Shown here: positions 18,737 through 26,474 of the stretch, piece by piece
Layout: each line of letters starts with the position of its first letter
Position numbering within the stretch: position 1 is the first letter of the stretch
Origin: Scandinavium sp036271055
GTDB taxonomy: Bacteria; Pseudomonadota; Gammaproteobacteria; Enterobacterales; Enterobacteriaceae
Reading direction: 5' to 3'
DNA length: 64,000 nucleotides
Assembly (NCBI RefSeq): GCF_036271055.1
Contig: NZ_DATBBJ010000078.1
Coordinates: forward strand, 1 to 64,000
Program-made: the position numbers and the translations under genes
Notes under the pieces: model-generated
Database searches by the model: none
Told to the model about the DNA's origin: nothing
Seen by the model: only the letters and a program-made list of their open reading frames with translations

Positions 18737-18913
18737 TCCGCTGAAAACGATTCCGCGGTTCGCACACTTTTCGCGGATTCTATGGTGTTAATTGCATAAA
18801 TAACGCCAACAATCACACTTCATGCACAGCGCTGTCGTCCCCCTATTGCCTGCCAAACCCCATAGGCTATGTTGACTTTTAGTTCCTCAAGTGTAACTAA
18901 AAGGTTAATTATT

Positions 18914-20002
18914 ATGTCGAACACATTCCGCATCTCTCTGATTTCTGCTGCTGTTCTCATGTCGTCCTCGGCCATCTCTGCCCTGCCGCAGGGTTATCCG
19001 GCGGACTATCAAAAAATCGTCGATGCCGCGACCAAAGAAGGCAAGGTGGTGGTGTACTCCACGACGGACACCAAAGCCGCCGGGCCGTTGATAAAAGGTT
19101 TTGAAGCAACCTATCCGGGCATTAAAGTCGAATACAACGACATGAACAGTACCGAACTGTACAACCGATATATCAGCGAACAAGCTGCCGGCGGCGGCAG
19201 CGGTGATGTGGTCTGGAGTTCTTCAATGGACACCGCGCTGAAACTCGCCACCGATTACGCTCAGGAGTATAAATCCCCTGAGCAGGGCCAACTGCCGAAA
19301 TGGGCGATTTGGCAGAGCAAAGCCTACGGCACGACATACGAGCCAGTGGTGTTTATCTACAACAAACGCCTGATCCCGGCTGGTGAAGTTCCTGATTCTC
19401 ATGCGGCGCTGGCAAAATTGATTGCCGGTCAGAGCGACAAATTTAAGAGCAAAGTCACCACCTACGACATCGAAAAATCCGGTCTGGGCTTCATGCTGTC
19501 CGTTCAGGATTTCAAAGCCGACCCTAACTACTTTAAAACGCTGGCAGACGTTGCCAAAGGCGGTTTAGCCGTGCAGTCCTCCACTGGAACCATGATGGAG
19601 CGAGTTTCCTCAGGCGAAAACCTTATCGGCTTCAACATCCTTGGCTCTTATGCGGAAGCGCGCGCGAAAACCGATCCGTCGTTAGGCATTTCCTATCCGA
19701 AGGACTACACCCTGGTGCTGTCGCGCGTTTCCTTCATCAGCCAACAGGCGCAAAACAGCAACGCCGCGAAACTGTGGCTGGATTACGTGTTGTCTGAGAA
19801 AGGGCAAAGCATTCTCGCTAATCAGGCGGATATCCCGTCCATTCGTAACGATATCGAAGGCAAAAATGATATCGACGGCATGACCAAAATGTTAGGCAAG
19901 GCGCTGAAGCCGATCCCGGTGGACGAAACTTTGCTGGAATATTTACAGCCGAAAAAACGCCTGGATTACATCAAGCAATGGCGCGAAGCCGCGGCTAAAT
20001 AA
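18914..20002 (+). CDS. Periplasmic binding protein of an Afu/Fbp-type ABC transporter
   Basis: This 362-aa cluster-D solute-binding protein has a signal peptide cut after AISA (~23). The mature N-terminus contains VVVYSTTDTKAAGPL and later SSSMDTAL and TYEPVVFIYNKR, typical of the family that holds FbpA (Fe3+) and AfuA (hexose phosphates). It is followed by a fused permease and an ATPase. Iron is the textbook guess, but AfuA homologues bind sugar phosphates and a CitAB-type sensor upstream suggests an organic anion. ATG 18914 is preferred because AAGG lies at the right distance and the signal peptide is then standard. Confidence 0.87.
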   Translation: MSNTFRISLISAAVLMSSSAISALPQGYPADYQKIVDAATKEGKVVVYSTTDTKAAGPLIKGFEATYPGIKVEYNDMNSTELYNRYISEQAAGGGSGDVVWSSSMDTALKLATDYAQEYKSPEQGQLPKWAIWQSKAYGTTYEPVVFIYNKRLIPAGEVPDSHAALAKLIAGQSDKFKSKVTTYDIEKSGLGFMLSVQDFKADPNYFKTLADVAKGGLAVQSSTGTMMERVSSGENLIGFNILGSYAEARAKTDPSLGISYPKDYTLVLSRVSFISQQAQNSNAAKLWLDYVLSEKGQSILANQADIPSIRNDIEGKNDIDGMTKMLGKALKPIPVDETLLEYLQPKKRLDYIKQWREAAAK

Positions 20003-20130
20003 TTTACCCTTCATCCTTCAAGCTGCAGGTGCGTTGGCTGCGCTCCCTCGCCCGATGAGCTTACTTAAGTAAGCTCATCGGGACTCGGTCCTTTGCCGCC
20101 TGCCTGCAACTTGAATGATTTTGGGTAAAT
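20002..20130. repeat. 129-bp palindromic repeat in the transporter operon
   Basis: A long imperfect dyad begins on the last base of the binding-protein stop codon. Its ends are ATTTACCC and GGGTAAAT; inner arms include TTCAAGCTGCAGGTGCG versus GCCTGCAACTTGAA, and the core is GATGAGCTTACTTAAGTAAG followed by CTCATC. Length and a core with TTACTTAAGTAAG recall ERIC-like intergenic elements of Enterobacterales, though the rest differs from canonical ERIC. As RNA it would fold into one long hairpin between binding-protein and permease cistrons. Confidence 0.75.
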
Positions 20131-20183
20131 AGCCTTCTTTTAACTGATTCAGCTTTCATGCTCCCTGACTGACGGGAAGTCAC

Positions 20184-21953
20184 ATGCGTACATTACAAAG
20201 AAAGTGGCAAAGCCTGCCACGTGGCATCGTCGTGCTCATAACCGCGCTGGTTATTTACACCCCGCTGTCATTCATCGTGATACAGAGTTTCCTTTCCGCT
20301 CCCTTCTTTTCCCCATCAAAAGAGTGGAGTCTTGAATCCTTTGGGTTCATTTTTACCGATCCTGATTTCTATAAAGCGCTTAAAAGCGGGTTTATTCTCG
20401 CCTTCGGCCTGGTGGCTATCGCTATTCCGCTCGGCGGTATTCTTGCGTTTCTGATGGTGCGCACCGATTTGCCCGGCAGACGGCTGATTGAACCGCTGAT
20501 CCTCGTGCCTATTTTTGTTTCGCCGATGGTGTTGGGGTTTGGTTATGTGGTCGCCGCAGGTCCGGTGGGGTTCTTTTCGCTGTGGGCGCAATCCCTGATT
20601 GGCTTCGTCCCGTGGAATATTTATGACATGTCGAGCATCGTGGTGATCGCCGGTCTGACCCACGTGCCGCACGCTTATTTGTATATTTCTTCCGCGCTAC
20701 GCAGTGTCGGTTCCGATGTGGAAGAAGCCGCGCGTATTGCCGGGGCCTCACCGTTACAGGTCATGACCGCCGTCAGTTTGCCGATGGTCAGGCCGTCGAT
20801 TCTGTACGCCATTGTGTTGCTGTTTTTCCTCGGACTGGAAGTGTTCGGCCTGATGCTGGTGTTGGGCGATCCGGAAGGCAACATGGTGCTGGCGACCTAT
20901 CTCTATCAGCTCACCAACAAACTCGGCACGCCGTCGTACCATTTGATGGCCGCCGTCGCCGTGGTGCTCATTTGCATCACCATCCCGCTGGTTATGCTGC
21001 AACGCCGTCTGATGCGCACCGCCAACCGTTTTGTGACCGTCAAAGGCAAAGCCTCGCAGGCCCGCGCGCTGCCGTTGGGGAAATGGCGCTGGGTTGCCGG
21101 TGCCGTGGTGGCTTTTTGGCTGACTGTAACCATTGGCGTTCCGCTGATGGGCGTGGTTCTGCGCGCCTTTATTTCAAATTGGGGCGTCGGCGTGTCGGTC
21201 TGGGATCAACTCTCGCTCGACACCTTCCGCACTATCTGGGCGCAGCCTAACCTGCTGCGTGCCATCGTCAACTCGATGGCGATTGGCGTTTTCGGCGGCG
21301 CGCTGGCGGTTGGGTGTTATCTGTTTGTAGGCATTGCTATGCACCGCAAACCCGATAACACCACCCGTTTTCTCGATTACAGCGTATTGGTGCCGCGCGC
21401 GGTGCCTGGCCTGCTCGCGGGTCTGGCCTTCCTCTGGGTGTTCCTGTTCCTGCCAATGTGGCTGGATAATGCCCTCAAATCTGGCTGGCTGTCCGGCATG
21501 CCGTGGTCGCAGTGGCTGCGCGATAATCTGATCGTTTGGCTACGTTCATTGCGCAGCACCATTTTCAGCGTTTGGCTGGCGTACACCGTGGTGTGGATGG
21601 CCTATGGCCTGCGCCTTATCTCCTCAACGCTGCTGCAAGTGGGGCCAGAACTGGAAGAAGCAGCGCGCAGCGCAGGGGCAACGCGGGGGCAAATCACCCG
21701 ACACGTAACCATACCTTTGTCGCGCTACGGACTTATCGGCTCATGGCTGCTGATGTTCCTGATTTTTGAACGCGAATATTCAACGGGCGTGTATCTGCTT
21801 TCACCGGGGACCGAAACCATTGGCTCAATGCTGGTATCCCTGTGGGCGGCCGGTGCGATTGATATCGTGGCAGCGCTCTCCTTTATTAACATCCTGTTGG
21901 TGGTGGTTGGCCTGGGGATTGCCCTTCGTTTTGGAGTTAAATTACATGATTGA
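20184..21953 (+). CDS. Fused two-lobe ABC permease (AfuB/FbpB type)
   Basis: This 589-aa inner-membrane protein carries two permease halves of about six helices each. Each half has an ATPase-docking EAA motif: EEAARIAGASPLQ near residue 180 and EEAARSAGATRGQ near 490. Such fused permeases form the whole channel with an ATPase dimer. ATG 20184 follows GGGAAG. It ends in an 8-bp overlap (ATGATTGA) with the ATPase gene. Confidence 0.9.
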   Translation: MRTLQRKWQSLPRGIVVLITALVIYTPLSFIVIQSFLSAPFFSPSKEWSLESFGFIFTDPDFYKALKSGFILAFGLVAIAIPLGGILAFLMVRTDLPGRRLIEPLILVPIFVSPMVLGFGYVVAAGPVGFFSLWAQSLIGFVPWNIYDMSSIVVIAGLTHVPHAYLYISSALRSVGSDVEEAARIAGASPLQVMTAVSLPMVRPSILYAIVLLFFLGLEVFGLMLVLGDPEGNMVLATYLYQLTNKLGTPSYHLMAAVAVVLICITIPLVMLQRRLMRTANRFVTVKGKASQARALPLGKWRWVAGAVVAFWLTVTIGVPLMGVVLRAFISNWGVGVSVWDQLSLDTFRTIWAQPNLLRAIVNSMAIGVFGGALAVGCYLFVGIAMHRKPDNTTRFLDYSVLVPRAVPGLLAGLAFLWVFLFLPMWLDNALKSGWLSGMPWSQWLRDNLIVWLRSLRSTIFSVWLAYTVVWMAYGLRLISSTLLQVGPELEEAARSAGATRGQITRHVTIPLSRYGLIGSWLLMFLIFEREYSTGVYLLSPGTETIGSMLVSLWAAGAIDIVAALSFINILLVVVGLGIALRFGVKLHD

Positions 21954-23016
21954 ATTAACGGTCGAAAACCTGCATTTAACCTATGGCGACAATCCGGTAT
22001 TGAAAGGCGTTGCCATGAATCTGAAACGCGGTGAAGTCGTCTCCTTACTTGGACCATCCGGCAGCGGAAAAACCACGTTATTGCGCGCCGTCGCGGGCCT
22101 GGAAAAACCCACACAAGGCTCGATTACGCTCGGTAATAACAAAGTGTACGACGGCACGCCGCGCAGTGAAGTTCCTGCCGAAGAGCGTAACCTCGGGCTG
22201 GTGTTTCAGTCTTATGCGCTGTGGCCGCACAAAACCGTGTTTGAAAACGTGGCCTACCCACTGAAGCTGCGCAAAGTGGCGACGAAAGAGATAACTCAGC
22301 GGGTACAAGCCGTGTTAGATCAACTCGGGCTTGGGCATCTGGGCAAACGTCACCCGCATCAGCTTTCCGGTGGGCAACAGCAGCGCGTGGCCATTGGCCG
22401 GGCGCTGGTTTATAACCCGCCGGTGATCCTGCTTGATGAGCCGCTCTCCAATCTGGACGCCAAACTGCGTGAAGAAGCGCGCGTCTTCCTGCGCGAACTG
22501 ATCATCAAACTCGGTTTATCCGCGCTGATGGTGACGCACGATCAGAATGAAGCAATGGCAATTTCCGACCGCATTCTGCTGCTCAACAACGGAAAAATTG
22601 AACAACAGGGAACGCCGCAGGAAATGTATGGCTCACCGAAAACGCTGTTTACTGCAGAATTTATGGGCAGTAATAACCGCCTGCATGGCAAAGTGACTGA
22701 AGTGCGCGACGGCAAAGCGCGGATTGAAGGAAGCGGTTGGGCGCTGTGGGGGCTCGCCGGGGAAGGCGTACAACCCGGTAATGAAGGCACGGCAATTATT
22801 CGTGTCGAGCGCGTCGCACTGGTTGAGGGTCCTGGTGAAAATCAGCTTGAACTGCCGCTGCTGACCAGCATGTATCTGGGTGACCGCTGGGAATATCTGT
22901 TCCGCACTTCTGGCGATGATTTTGTCATCCGCGCCTACGGTAATGAAGTGCTCGATCCGAAGCATTGCCATCTGTCGTTACCCGAAAAACACGTCTGGAT
23001 TTTCCCTAAGACCTGA
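21946..23016 (+). CDS. ABC transporter ATPase (AfuC/FbpC type)
   Basis: This 356-aa nucleotide-binding subunit has Walker A GPSGSGKT (36-43), Q-loop VFQSY (86-90), signature LSGGQQQR (140-147), Walker B ILLDEP (161-166) and H198 of the H-loop. A C-terminal regulatory TOBE-like domain follows (~240-356). The start at 21946 (MIELTVENLHL) overlaps the permease stop; the longer upstream frame would only read through permease DNA in another phase. It powers import by the preceding permease and binding protein. Confidence 0.93.
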   Translation: MIELTVENLHLTYGDNPVLKGVAMNLKRGEVVSLLGPSGSGKTTLLRAVAGLEKPTQGSITLGNNKVYDGTPRSEVPAEERNLGLVFQSYALWPHKTVFENVAYPLKLRKVATKEITQRVQAVLDQLGLGHLGKRHPHQLSGGQQQRVAIGRALVYNPPVILLDEPLSNLDAKLREEARVFLRELIIKLGLSALMVTHDQNEAMAISDRILLLNNGKIEQQGTPQEMYGSPKTLFTAEFMGSNNRLHGKVTEVRDGKARIEGSGWALWGLAGEGVQPGNEGTAIIRVERVALVEGPGENQLELPLLTSMYLGDRWEYLFRTSGDDFVIRAYGNEVLDPKHCHLSLPEKHVWIFPKT

Positions 23017-23023
23017 TGCTCTG

Positions 23024-23048
23024 AAGGAGTGGTGTCGTGCCGCTCCTT
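23024..23048 (+). terminator. Hairpin after the ABC operon
   Basis: AAGGAGTGG and CCGCTCCTT pair (one T-G wobble) around TGTCGTG, 7 bp after the ATPase stop. The tail GTTAAT is T-poor, so strength is uncertain. Confidence 0.45.
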
Positions 23049-23091
23049 GTTAATGCGCAAACTGTTGGGTTGGGGTATAGCCAAAACTGGC

Positions 23092-23123
23092 AAAAAAAAG
23101 CACCCTTATAATTCAAGGTGCTT
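23092..23123 (-). terminator. Terminator of the Hcp-effector-immunity operon
   Basis: Read leftward, AAGCACC-N12-GGTGCTT is followed by a run of eight Ts (A-run at 23092-23099 on the plus strand), 17 bp beyond the stop of the 110-aa gene. A standard intrinsic terminator. Confidence 0.8.
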
Positions 23124-23140
23124 AATTTATAGGTCATAGG

Positions 23141-23473
23141 TTATAAATCTGCGTATTCTAAAATTTCCTCACCCATCAAAGCACAATCAAGGTTAGATGC
23201 ATAAATAATTCGAATTCGATACTTCCCTTTAAAGATATAACCCCATATTTCTAGAACATCAAAAATCTGCTTATTGTTTTGCGGGTTTTTAATTTGGGCC
23301 AATGGAGTTACCTTGTCATCAATAGTGGCCCTATCATCGCCTTCGCTATAAAATGCTAAAAGTTTAGACGCCTCCTTTAGCGCCTTATCTTTACACTGTA
23401 CAGACGATATTTTAGCACTTGCACCACAACTAAACAGCGTGAGTACAACTGCACAAACAATACTCTTATTCAT
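23141..23473 (-). CDS. Small exported protein, probable immunity to the GH19 effector
   Basis: This 110-aa protein has a clear signal peptide (MNKSIVCAVVLTLFSCGASA, cut at ~20) and a short mature domain with two Cys (near 27 and 101) that could form a disulfide. I recognise no family. Its role is inferred from place: its ATG overlaps the effector stop by 4 bp (ATGA), it is last in an hcp-effector operon, and periplasmic export is what protection from a wall-cutting toxin needs. The gene is AT-rich compared with the flanking core genes. Confidence 0.7.
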   Translation of the reverse strand: MNKSIVCAVVLTLFSCGASAKISSVQCKDKALKEASKLLAFYSEGDDRATIDDKVTPLAQIKNPQNNKQIFDVLEIWGYIFKGKYRIRIIYASNLDCALMGEEILEYADL

Positions 23474-24051
23474 TTTATCTCCAATGCGTGTTTGGCCCGC
23501 CTTAATGCAGCTTTTCTATCGGCTAAACCATTAACCCCACCATTAATAACATGAGTTATTTTATCTATGTCATCATCATCGGCATAAGTATTTAGCTTTT
23601 TTATATCCCAGAAATAACATGCAGCTTTTACAGCGACGTAAGGATTGTTTGAAACTGCTTCCGGGTGCTCTACATAATCTTTATCAAACGCATCGCTAAA
23701 CTGTTGATAATTATAACGCCCCGTTAAATCAAACAGTCCCCTACCGATAAACTTCGGCCCATCACCTTTTTCTGTATTTCCCAATGTTTTACCGATTCTT
23801 GTACCCGCATCATATTCTACCCCTCCATGCGCGGGAACTTCTGTCATCTGACCAAAATTGTTGCTTTCAACACATGCCTGCGCCAAAAAGTGAGCAATAC
23901 GCAAATCTGTATTGATATTATATACAGTAAACCAATGATTTAGATGTGGCGCGATGGCGTGCATATTACGAGTCTGAGAGTTGAGCAAACTCTCTTTGTG
24001 TAAGAAGTGTCTAGCGACACTCCACAATATATCTGCCGTTACTTCTGTCAT
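23470..24051 (-). CDS. GH19-family muramidase/chitinase-like T6SS effector candidate
   Basis: This 193-aa single-domain lysozyme-fold hydrolase has no signal peptide. The catalytic Glu is E62 in AQACVESNNF, followed by the family's VEYDAGTRIGKTLGNTEKGD (78-97) and KFIGRGLFDLTGRYNY, which match the GH19 substrate-cleft signature. Such domains in phages and T6SS cargo cut peptidoglycan. The start at 24051 is chosen because its ATG overlaps the Hcp stop (ATGA); a GTG/ATG 21 bp upstream is in frame but lies inside hcp. Lack of an export signal plus coupling to hcp implies delivery inside or on the Hcp tube. Confidence 0.85.
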   Translation of the reverse strand: MTEVTADILWSVARHFLHKESLLNSQTRNMHAIAPHLNHWFTVYNINTDLRIAHFLAQACVESNNFGQMTEVPAHGGVEYDAGTRIGKTLGNTEKGDGPKFIGRGLFDLTGRYNYQQFSDAFDKDYVEHPEAVSNNPYVAVKAACYFWDIKKLNTYADDDDIDKITHVINGGVNGLADRKAALRRAKHALEIK

Positions 24052-24524
24052 GCTTTCGCCCGCTCGTTCCATGAATCAGTATACTGCACGTTACCATCAA
24101 CATATTTCCATGTGATACGTTCATAGCGTAATGCTACATGCTCGACATGGTTAATTTTTTCATGCCTAATCATGGATGGATTCACAGAGACGACTGTAAC
24201 CCCCTCTAAATACATGTTGAAGTATTCAACTTCCTGTCCTGCGTCGTTGATTTTATACCATTTAATTTCAGCTGATTTTAATTTTCGCCCAGTCGCAACC
24301 GCTTTATAAAGATAAGGACTGGACGAGTCAAAATCCTTCTCTACCATCATTGCGCCATGAACACGCGTACCAGTTAACTTCCCTGTACGATCATCAGTAG
24401 GAATACTTAAAGAATGCCCAAACGTATGAATTTCAATACTTCCGTCTCTGCCCTGAACATCTACGGAACCTTTAATATCCGCGCCACCATCATCTTTAAG
24501 GAACATATACGCTGGAATTGCCAT
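24048..24524 (-). CDS. hcp: Hcp-family T6SS tube protein (orphan)
   Basis: This 158-aa protein of the Hcp1 family starts MAIPAYMFLKDDGGADIKGS and contains SIEIHTFGHSLSIPTDDRTG and the C-terminal RYERITWKYVDGN strand, all typical. Hcp forms hexameric rings that make the T6SS tube and can carry small effectors in the lumen. No other T6SS structural gene is in the window, so it depends on a system elsewhere. It heads a three-gene unit with a GH19 hydrolase and a small exported protein. TAGGAA precedes the ATG. Upstream DNA to 24700 is strongly AT-rich, as in acquired regions. Confidence 0.92.
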   Translation of the reverse strand: MAIPAYMFLKDDGGADIKGSVDVQGRDGSIEIHTFGHSLSIPTDDRTGKLTGTRVHGAMMVEKDFDSSSPYLYKAVATGRKLKSAEIKWYKINDAGQEVEYFNMYLEGVTVVSVNPSMIRHEKINHVEHVALRYERITWKYVDGNVQYTDSWNERAKA

Positions 24525-24711
24525 TTCCTAAAACTCCATTTCAGTTAATTGAATTAACATTGTCATCATATAATGAATGAACAAACATAAATAATTAACA
24601 TTTTAATGATCTATATCATGATATTTATTTTGAAATAATTATTTAAGAATTCAAACAATTAACAAGAAGTTAATAGGGGATTAAGTATTATTAAAGTGTA
24701 TGCCAGCGGCG

Positions 24712-24986
24712 TTAATTTCCGCGTATATTTTCATCTTTGATTTGATTGCGCATTGCTTCCAGTTCCGTTTGCGTGGCGAGCGCAACAACCGCGCCACCTC
24801 CGGGAAGTCTGCCGGGGTATTGATGCGCGTCACCAGGTACAAACTCGGCGGTTTGCTGGTTATTTCGCTCTGTGCGGGCGTGGTGGCGACTGCCGCCATA
24901 GACTTACGCCCCGTGTCTTGTTTAGCGCGTTCGGTTGCGTTGGCTATTTGTTCACACCACGGCAAAGCATCGGCCTGATAAATCAT
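24712..24986 (-). pseudogene. Frameshifted phage-type gene remnant
   Basis: Two reading frames on the minus strand join into one plausible protein. The first (MIYQADALPWCEQIANATER from 24986) runs to about 24783, ending PADFPEVARLL. Shifting phase there continues as ATQTELEAMRNQIKDENIRG, then one residue and a TAA at 24712-24714. The second part looks like real coding sequence, a charged helix with a proper stop. One lost base near 24781 explains the break. I believe it is prophage debris but cannot name the family. Confidence 0.4.
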
Positions 24987-25007
24987 TGACGCCAGCAATA
25001 AGGAAAA

Positions 25008-25300
25008 TGCGTGTCGACGATAATAACGCATGGAAGGCTGGTTTAAATAAAGCGGGAATAGAAGACTTTCGGTTTCACGATTTAACACATACCTGGGCGA
25101 GCTGGTTAATTCAATCAGGAGTTCTACTTTCTGTATTACAGGAAATGGGAGGATGGGAGTCCATCGAAATGGTTCGTCGATACGCTCAGCTGGCACCGAA
25201 CCATCTGACCGTGCACGCACGTAAAATTGACGAGATTTTTGGTCTTAAAGACACAAATACGACACAAGGGGAAAATCAGACTGGTTTAAAATTGGCGTAA
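25008..25300 (+). pseudogene. C-terminal remnant of a lambdoid tyrosine integrase
   Basis: About 95 residues of a phage integrase remain: WKAGLNKAGIEDFRFHDLTH, then WASWLIQSG, LQEMGGWESIEMVRRYAQL (with the catalytic Tyr in RRYAQL) and a short tail. The N-terminal two thirds, including the first catalytic Arg, are absent. The HxxR box, normally HDLRH, reads HDLTH, so the second catalytic Arg is also lost. It ends 16 bp from the 3' end of tRNA-Arg, oriented as DLP12 IntD is at argU in E. coli. It marks an old integration at this site. Confidence 0.85.
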
Positions 25301-25315
25301 CTTATTGATAAATAA

Positions 25316-25392
25316 TGGTACGCCCTACAGGATTCGAACCTGTGACCTACGGCTTAGAAGGCCGTTGCTCTATCCAACTGAGCTAAGGGCGC
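25316..25392 (-). tRNA. argU: tRNA-Arg (anticodon UCU)
   Basis: The minus strand from 25392 reads GCGCCCTTAGCTCAGTTGG and folds into a full cloverleaf with anticodon TCT in the CTTCTAA loop, GGTTCGAATCC in the T-arm and an encoded CCA. It decodes AGA. Compared with E. coli argU, the acceptor end is GGGCGTACCA instead of GGGCGCGCCA, giving a G1-U72 wobble and an A73 discriminator. Its 3' end borders an integrase remnant, the usual attachment place. Confidence 0.97.
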
Positions 25393-25429
25393 ACTGAGAA
25401 GATGAACTTCGCGGTGTGGAACGCCTGGA

Positions 25430-25457
25430 ATTATACGGTCAAAGGCTGGTGAGTCAA
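25430..25457 (-). promoter_or_regulatory. Sigma-70 promoter of argU
   Basis: On the minus strand TTGACT (25457-25452), a 16-bp spacer and a perfect TATAAT (25435-25430) lie 37 bp before the tRNA start. Confidence 0.75.
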
Positions 25458-25757
25458 TGGCTTTCGCCCTCAAAGCCTCCTTCTTCACGGATACGCCCAA
25501 AACCGCGTCCTTAACTGATTAAACCTTAAACACTCGCTCTCATCTGCCCTTCCTCTACGAAAAATCCGGCTACGGTTTAAGCAACGCCTGGTACCTTCAG
25601 ATTTTCCTTGTGCCAACAATGAAACCTGTCATACAGCGATGGGGAAAAACCATCGCACCAGACGTTGCCCGTCACAAACCAGGCAACATTTCTCTGCTTA
25701 TGCCGATACCAAACAGAGAGGCCATAAGCGATTGCCGTACGTGCAGGGAGGGAAACG

Positions 25758-26474
25758 ATGCGCGTGATACTACGCAGAGAAAGGCGACGCCGGAATATCA
25801 TGGATTTTCAGGGCCACGCGCTGCCTTTGCCGCATAACGCCCTGGTTGAACGGAGTGAATTACTTAACCACACAGTGCGGTATTGCGACTATCGTATATT
25901 GGTGACTCGCAATCGCTACCTGGCCTTTGGTGTTCGCTACAGCCCTATGCCGCTGTGCCTGTGCCGTATCTATGAGGATATCGATGCGGCGTTGAATGCC
26001 ATTTGCCATACACTGCCGATGTGCCTGATAGTCGATCTTGAGGGCTGGAATCTGCCCATCGTGGCACTTCTGGACAGATTGCGAAATTTACAACAACGCC
26101 ACCCGGCGATGGACATAGCATTGATGACGAGCGTCAGTGATGCCGATTCGTTGCAGTTTTTACAGACCGCCTGTCACTGTCGAATTATTGATAAACGGCT
26201 GGCGCTGCTACAAGCCCGCGATGCATTGCAATTTCAAGGGCAAACGCGCGCGGCGTTCCCGCGATTATTCAAAGCCAAAGAGTGGAGTGTACTGATGCTC
26301 ATGTCTCAAGGACACTCACTGTGCCATATTGCGCGCCTGCAAATACGGCCCTATCACAGAGTCATCTATCGCGTCGGTTGCGTGTTGTCCCTTCTTCGAC
26401 TAAACCATCGCCAGCAACTGCTTCGCCTGTTGCAACGCGTCAATGCGATCCATACCTATCATCATGCGGGATAA
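25758..26474 (+). CDS. fimY: FimY/FimW-like fimbrial regulator
   Basis: This 238-aa protein has a basic N-terminus (MRVILRRERRRRN), a middle alpha/beta part resembling a degenerate receiver (LIVDLEGWNLPIVALLDRL) and a C-terminal LuxR-type helix-turn-helix region (~170-225). The symbol rests mainly on position: between argU (fimU in Salmonella) and fimZ, where Salmonella keeps fimY and fimW, and on a length close to that of FimY. In Salmonella FimY works with FimZ to activate fimA. GGGAGGG 5 nt before ATG 25758 fixes the start. Confidence 0.65.
   Translation: MRVILRRERRRRNIMDFQGHALPLPHNALVERSELLNHTVRYCDYRILVTRNRYLAFGVRYSPMPLCLCRIYEDIDAALNAICHTLPMCLIVDLEGWNLPIVALLDRLRNLQQRHPAMDIALMTSVSDADSLQFLQTACHCRIIDKRLALLQARDALQFQGQTRAAFPRLFKAKEWSVLMLMSQGHSLCHIARLQIRPYHRVIYRVGCVLSLLRLNHRQQLLRLLQRVNAIHTYHHAG

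Noticed and set aside
18869..18913. TTGACT...TAACTA as the promoter of the binding-protein gene
   Set aside because: The -10 would almost touch the ribosome site, leaving no room for a transcript leader.
24681..25220. 179-codon minus-strand frame as one gene
   Set aside because: Its first part is antisense to the integrase remnant and its last part is out of phase with the real C-terminus; only the middle is credible, listed as a pseudogene.
25577..25801. 74-codon minus-strand frame upstream of the fimY-like gene
   Set aside because: Overlaps the strong ribosome site and start of the FimY-like gene; no support of its own.
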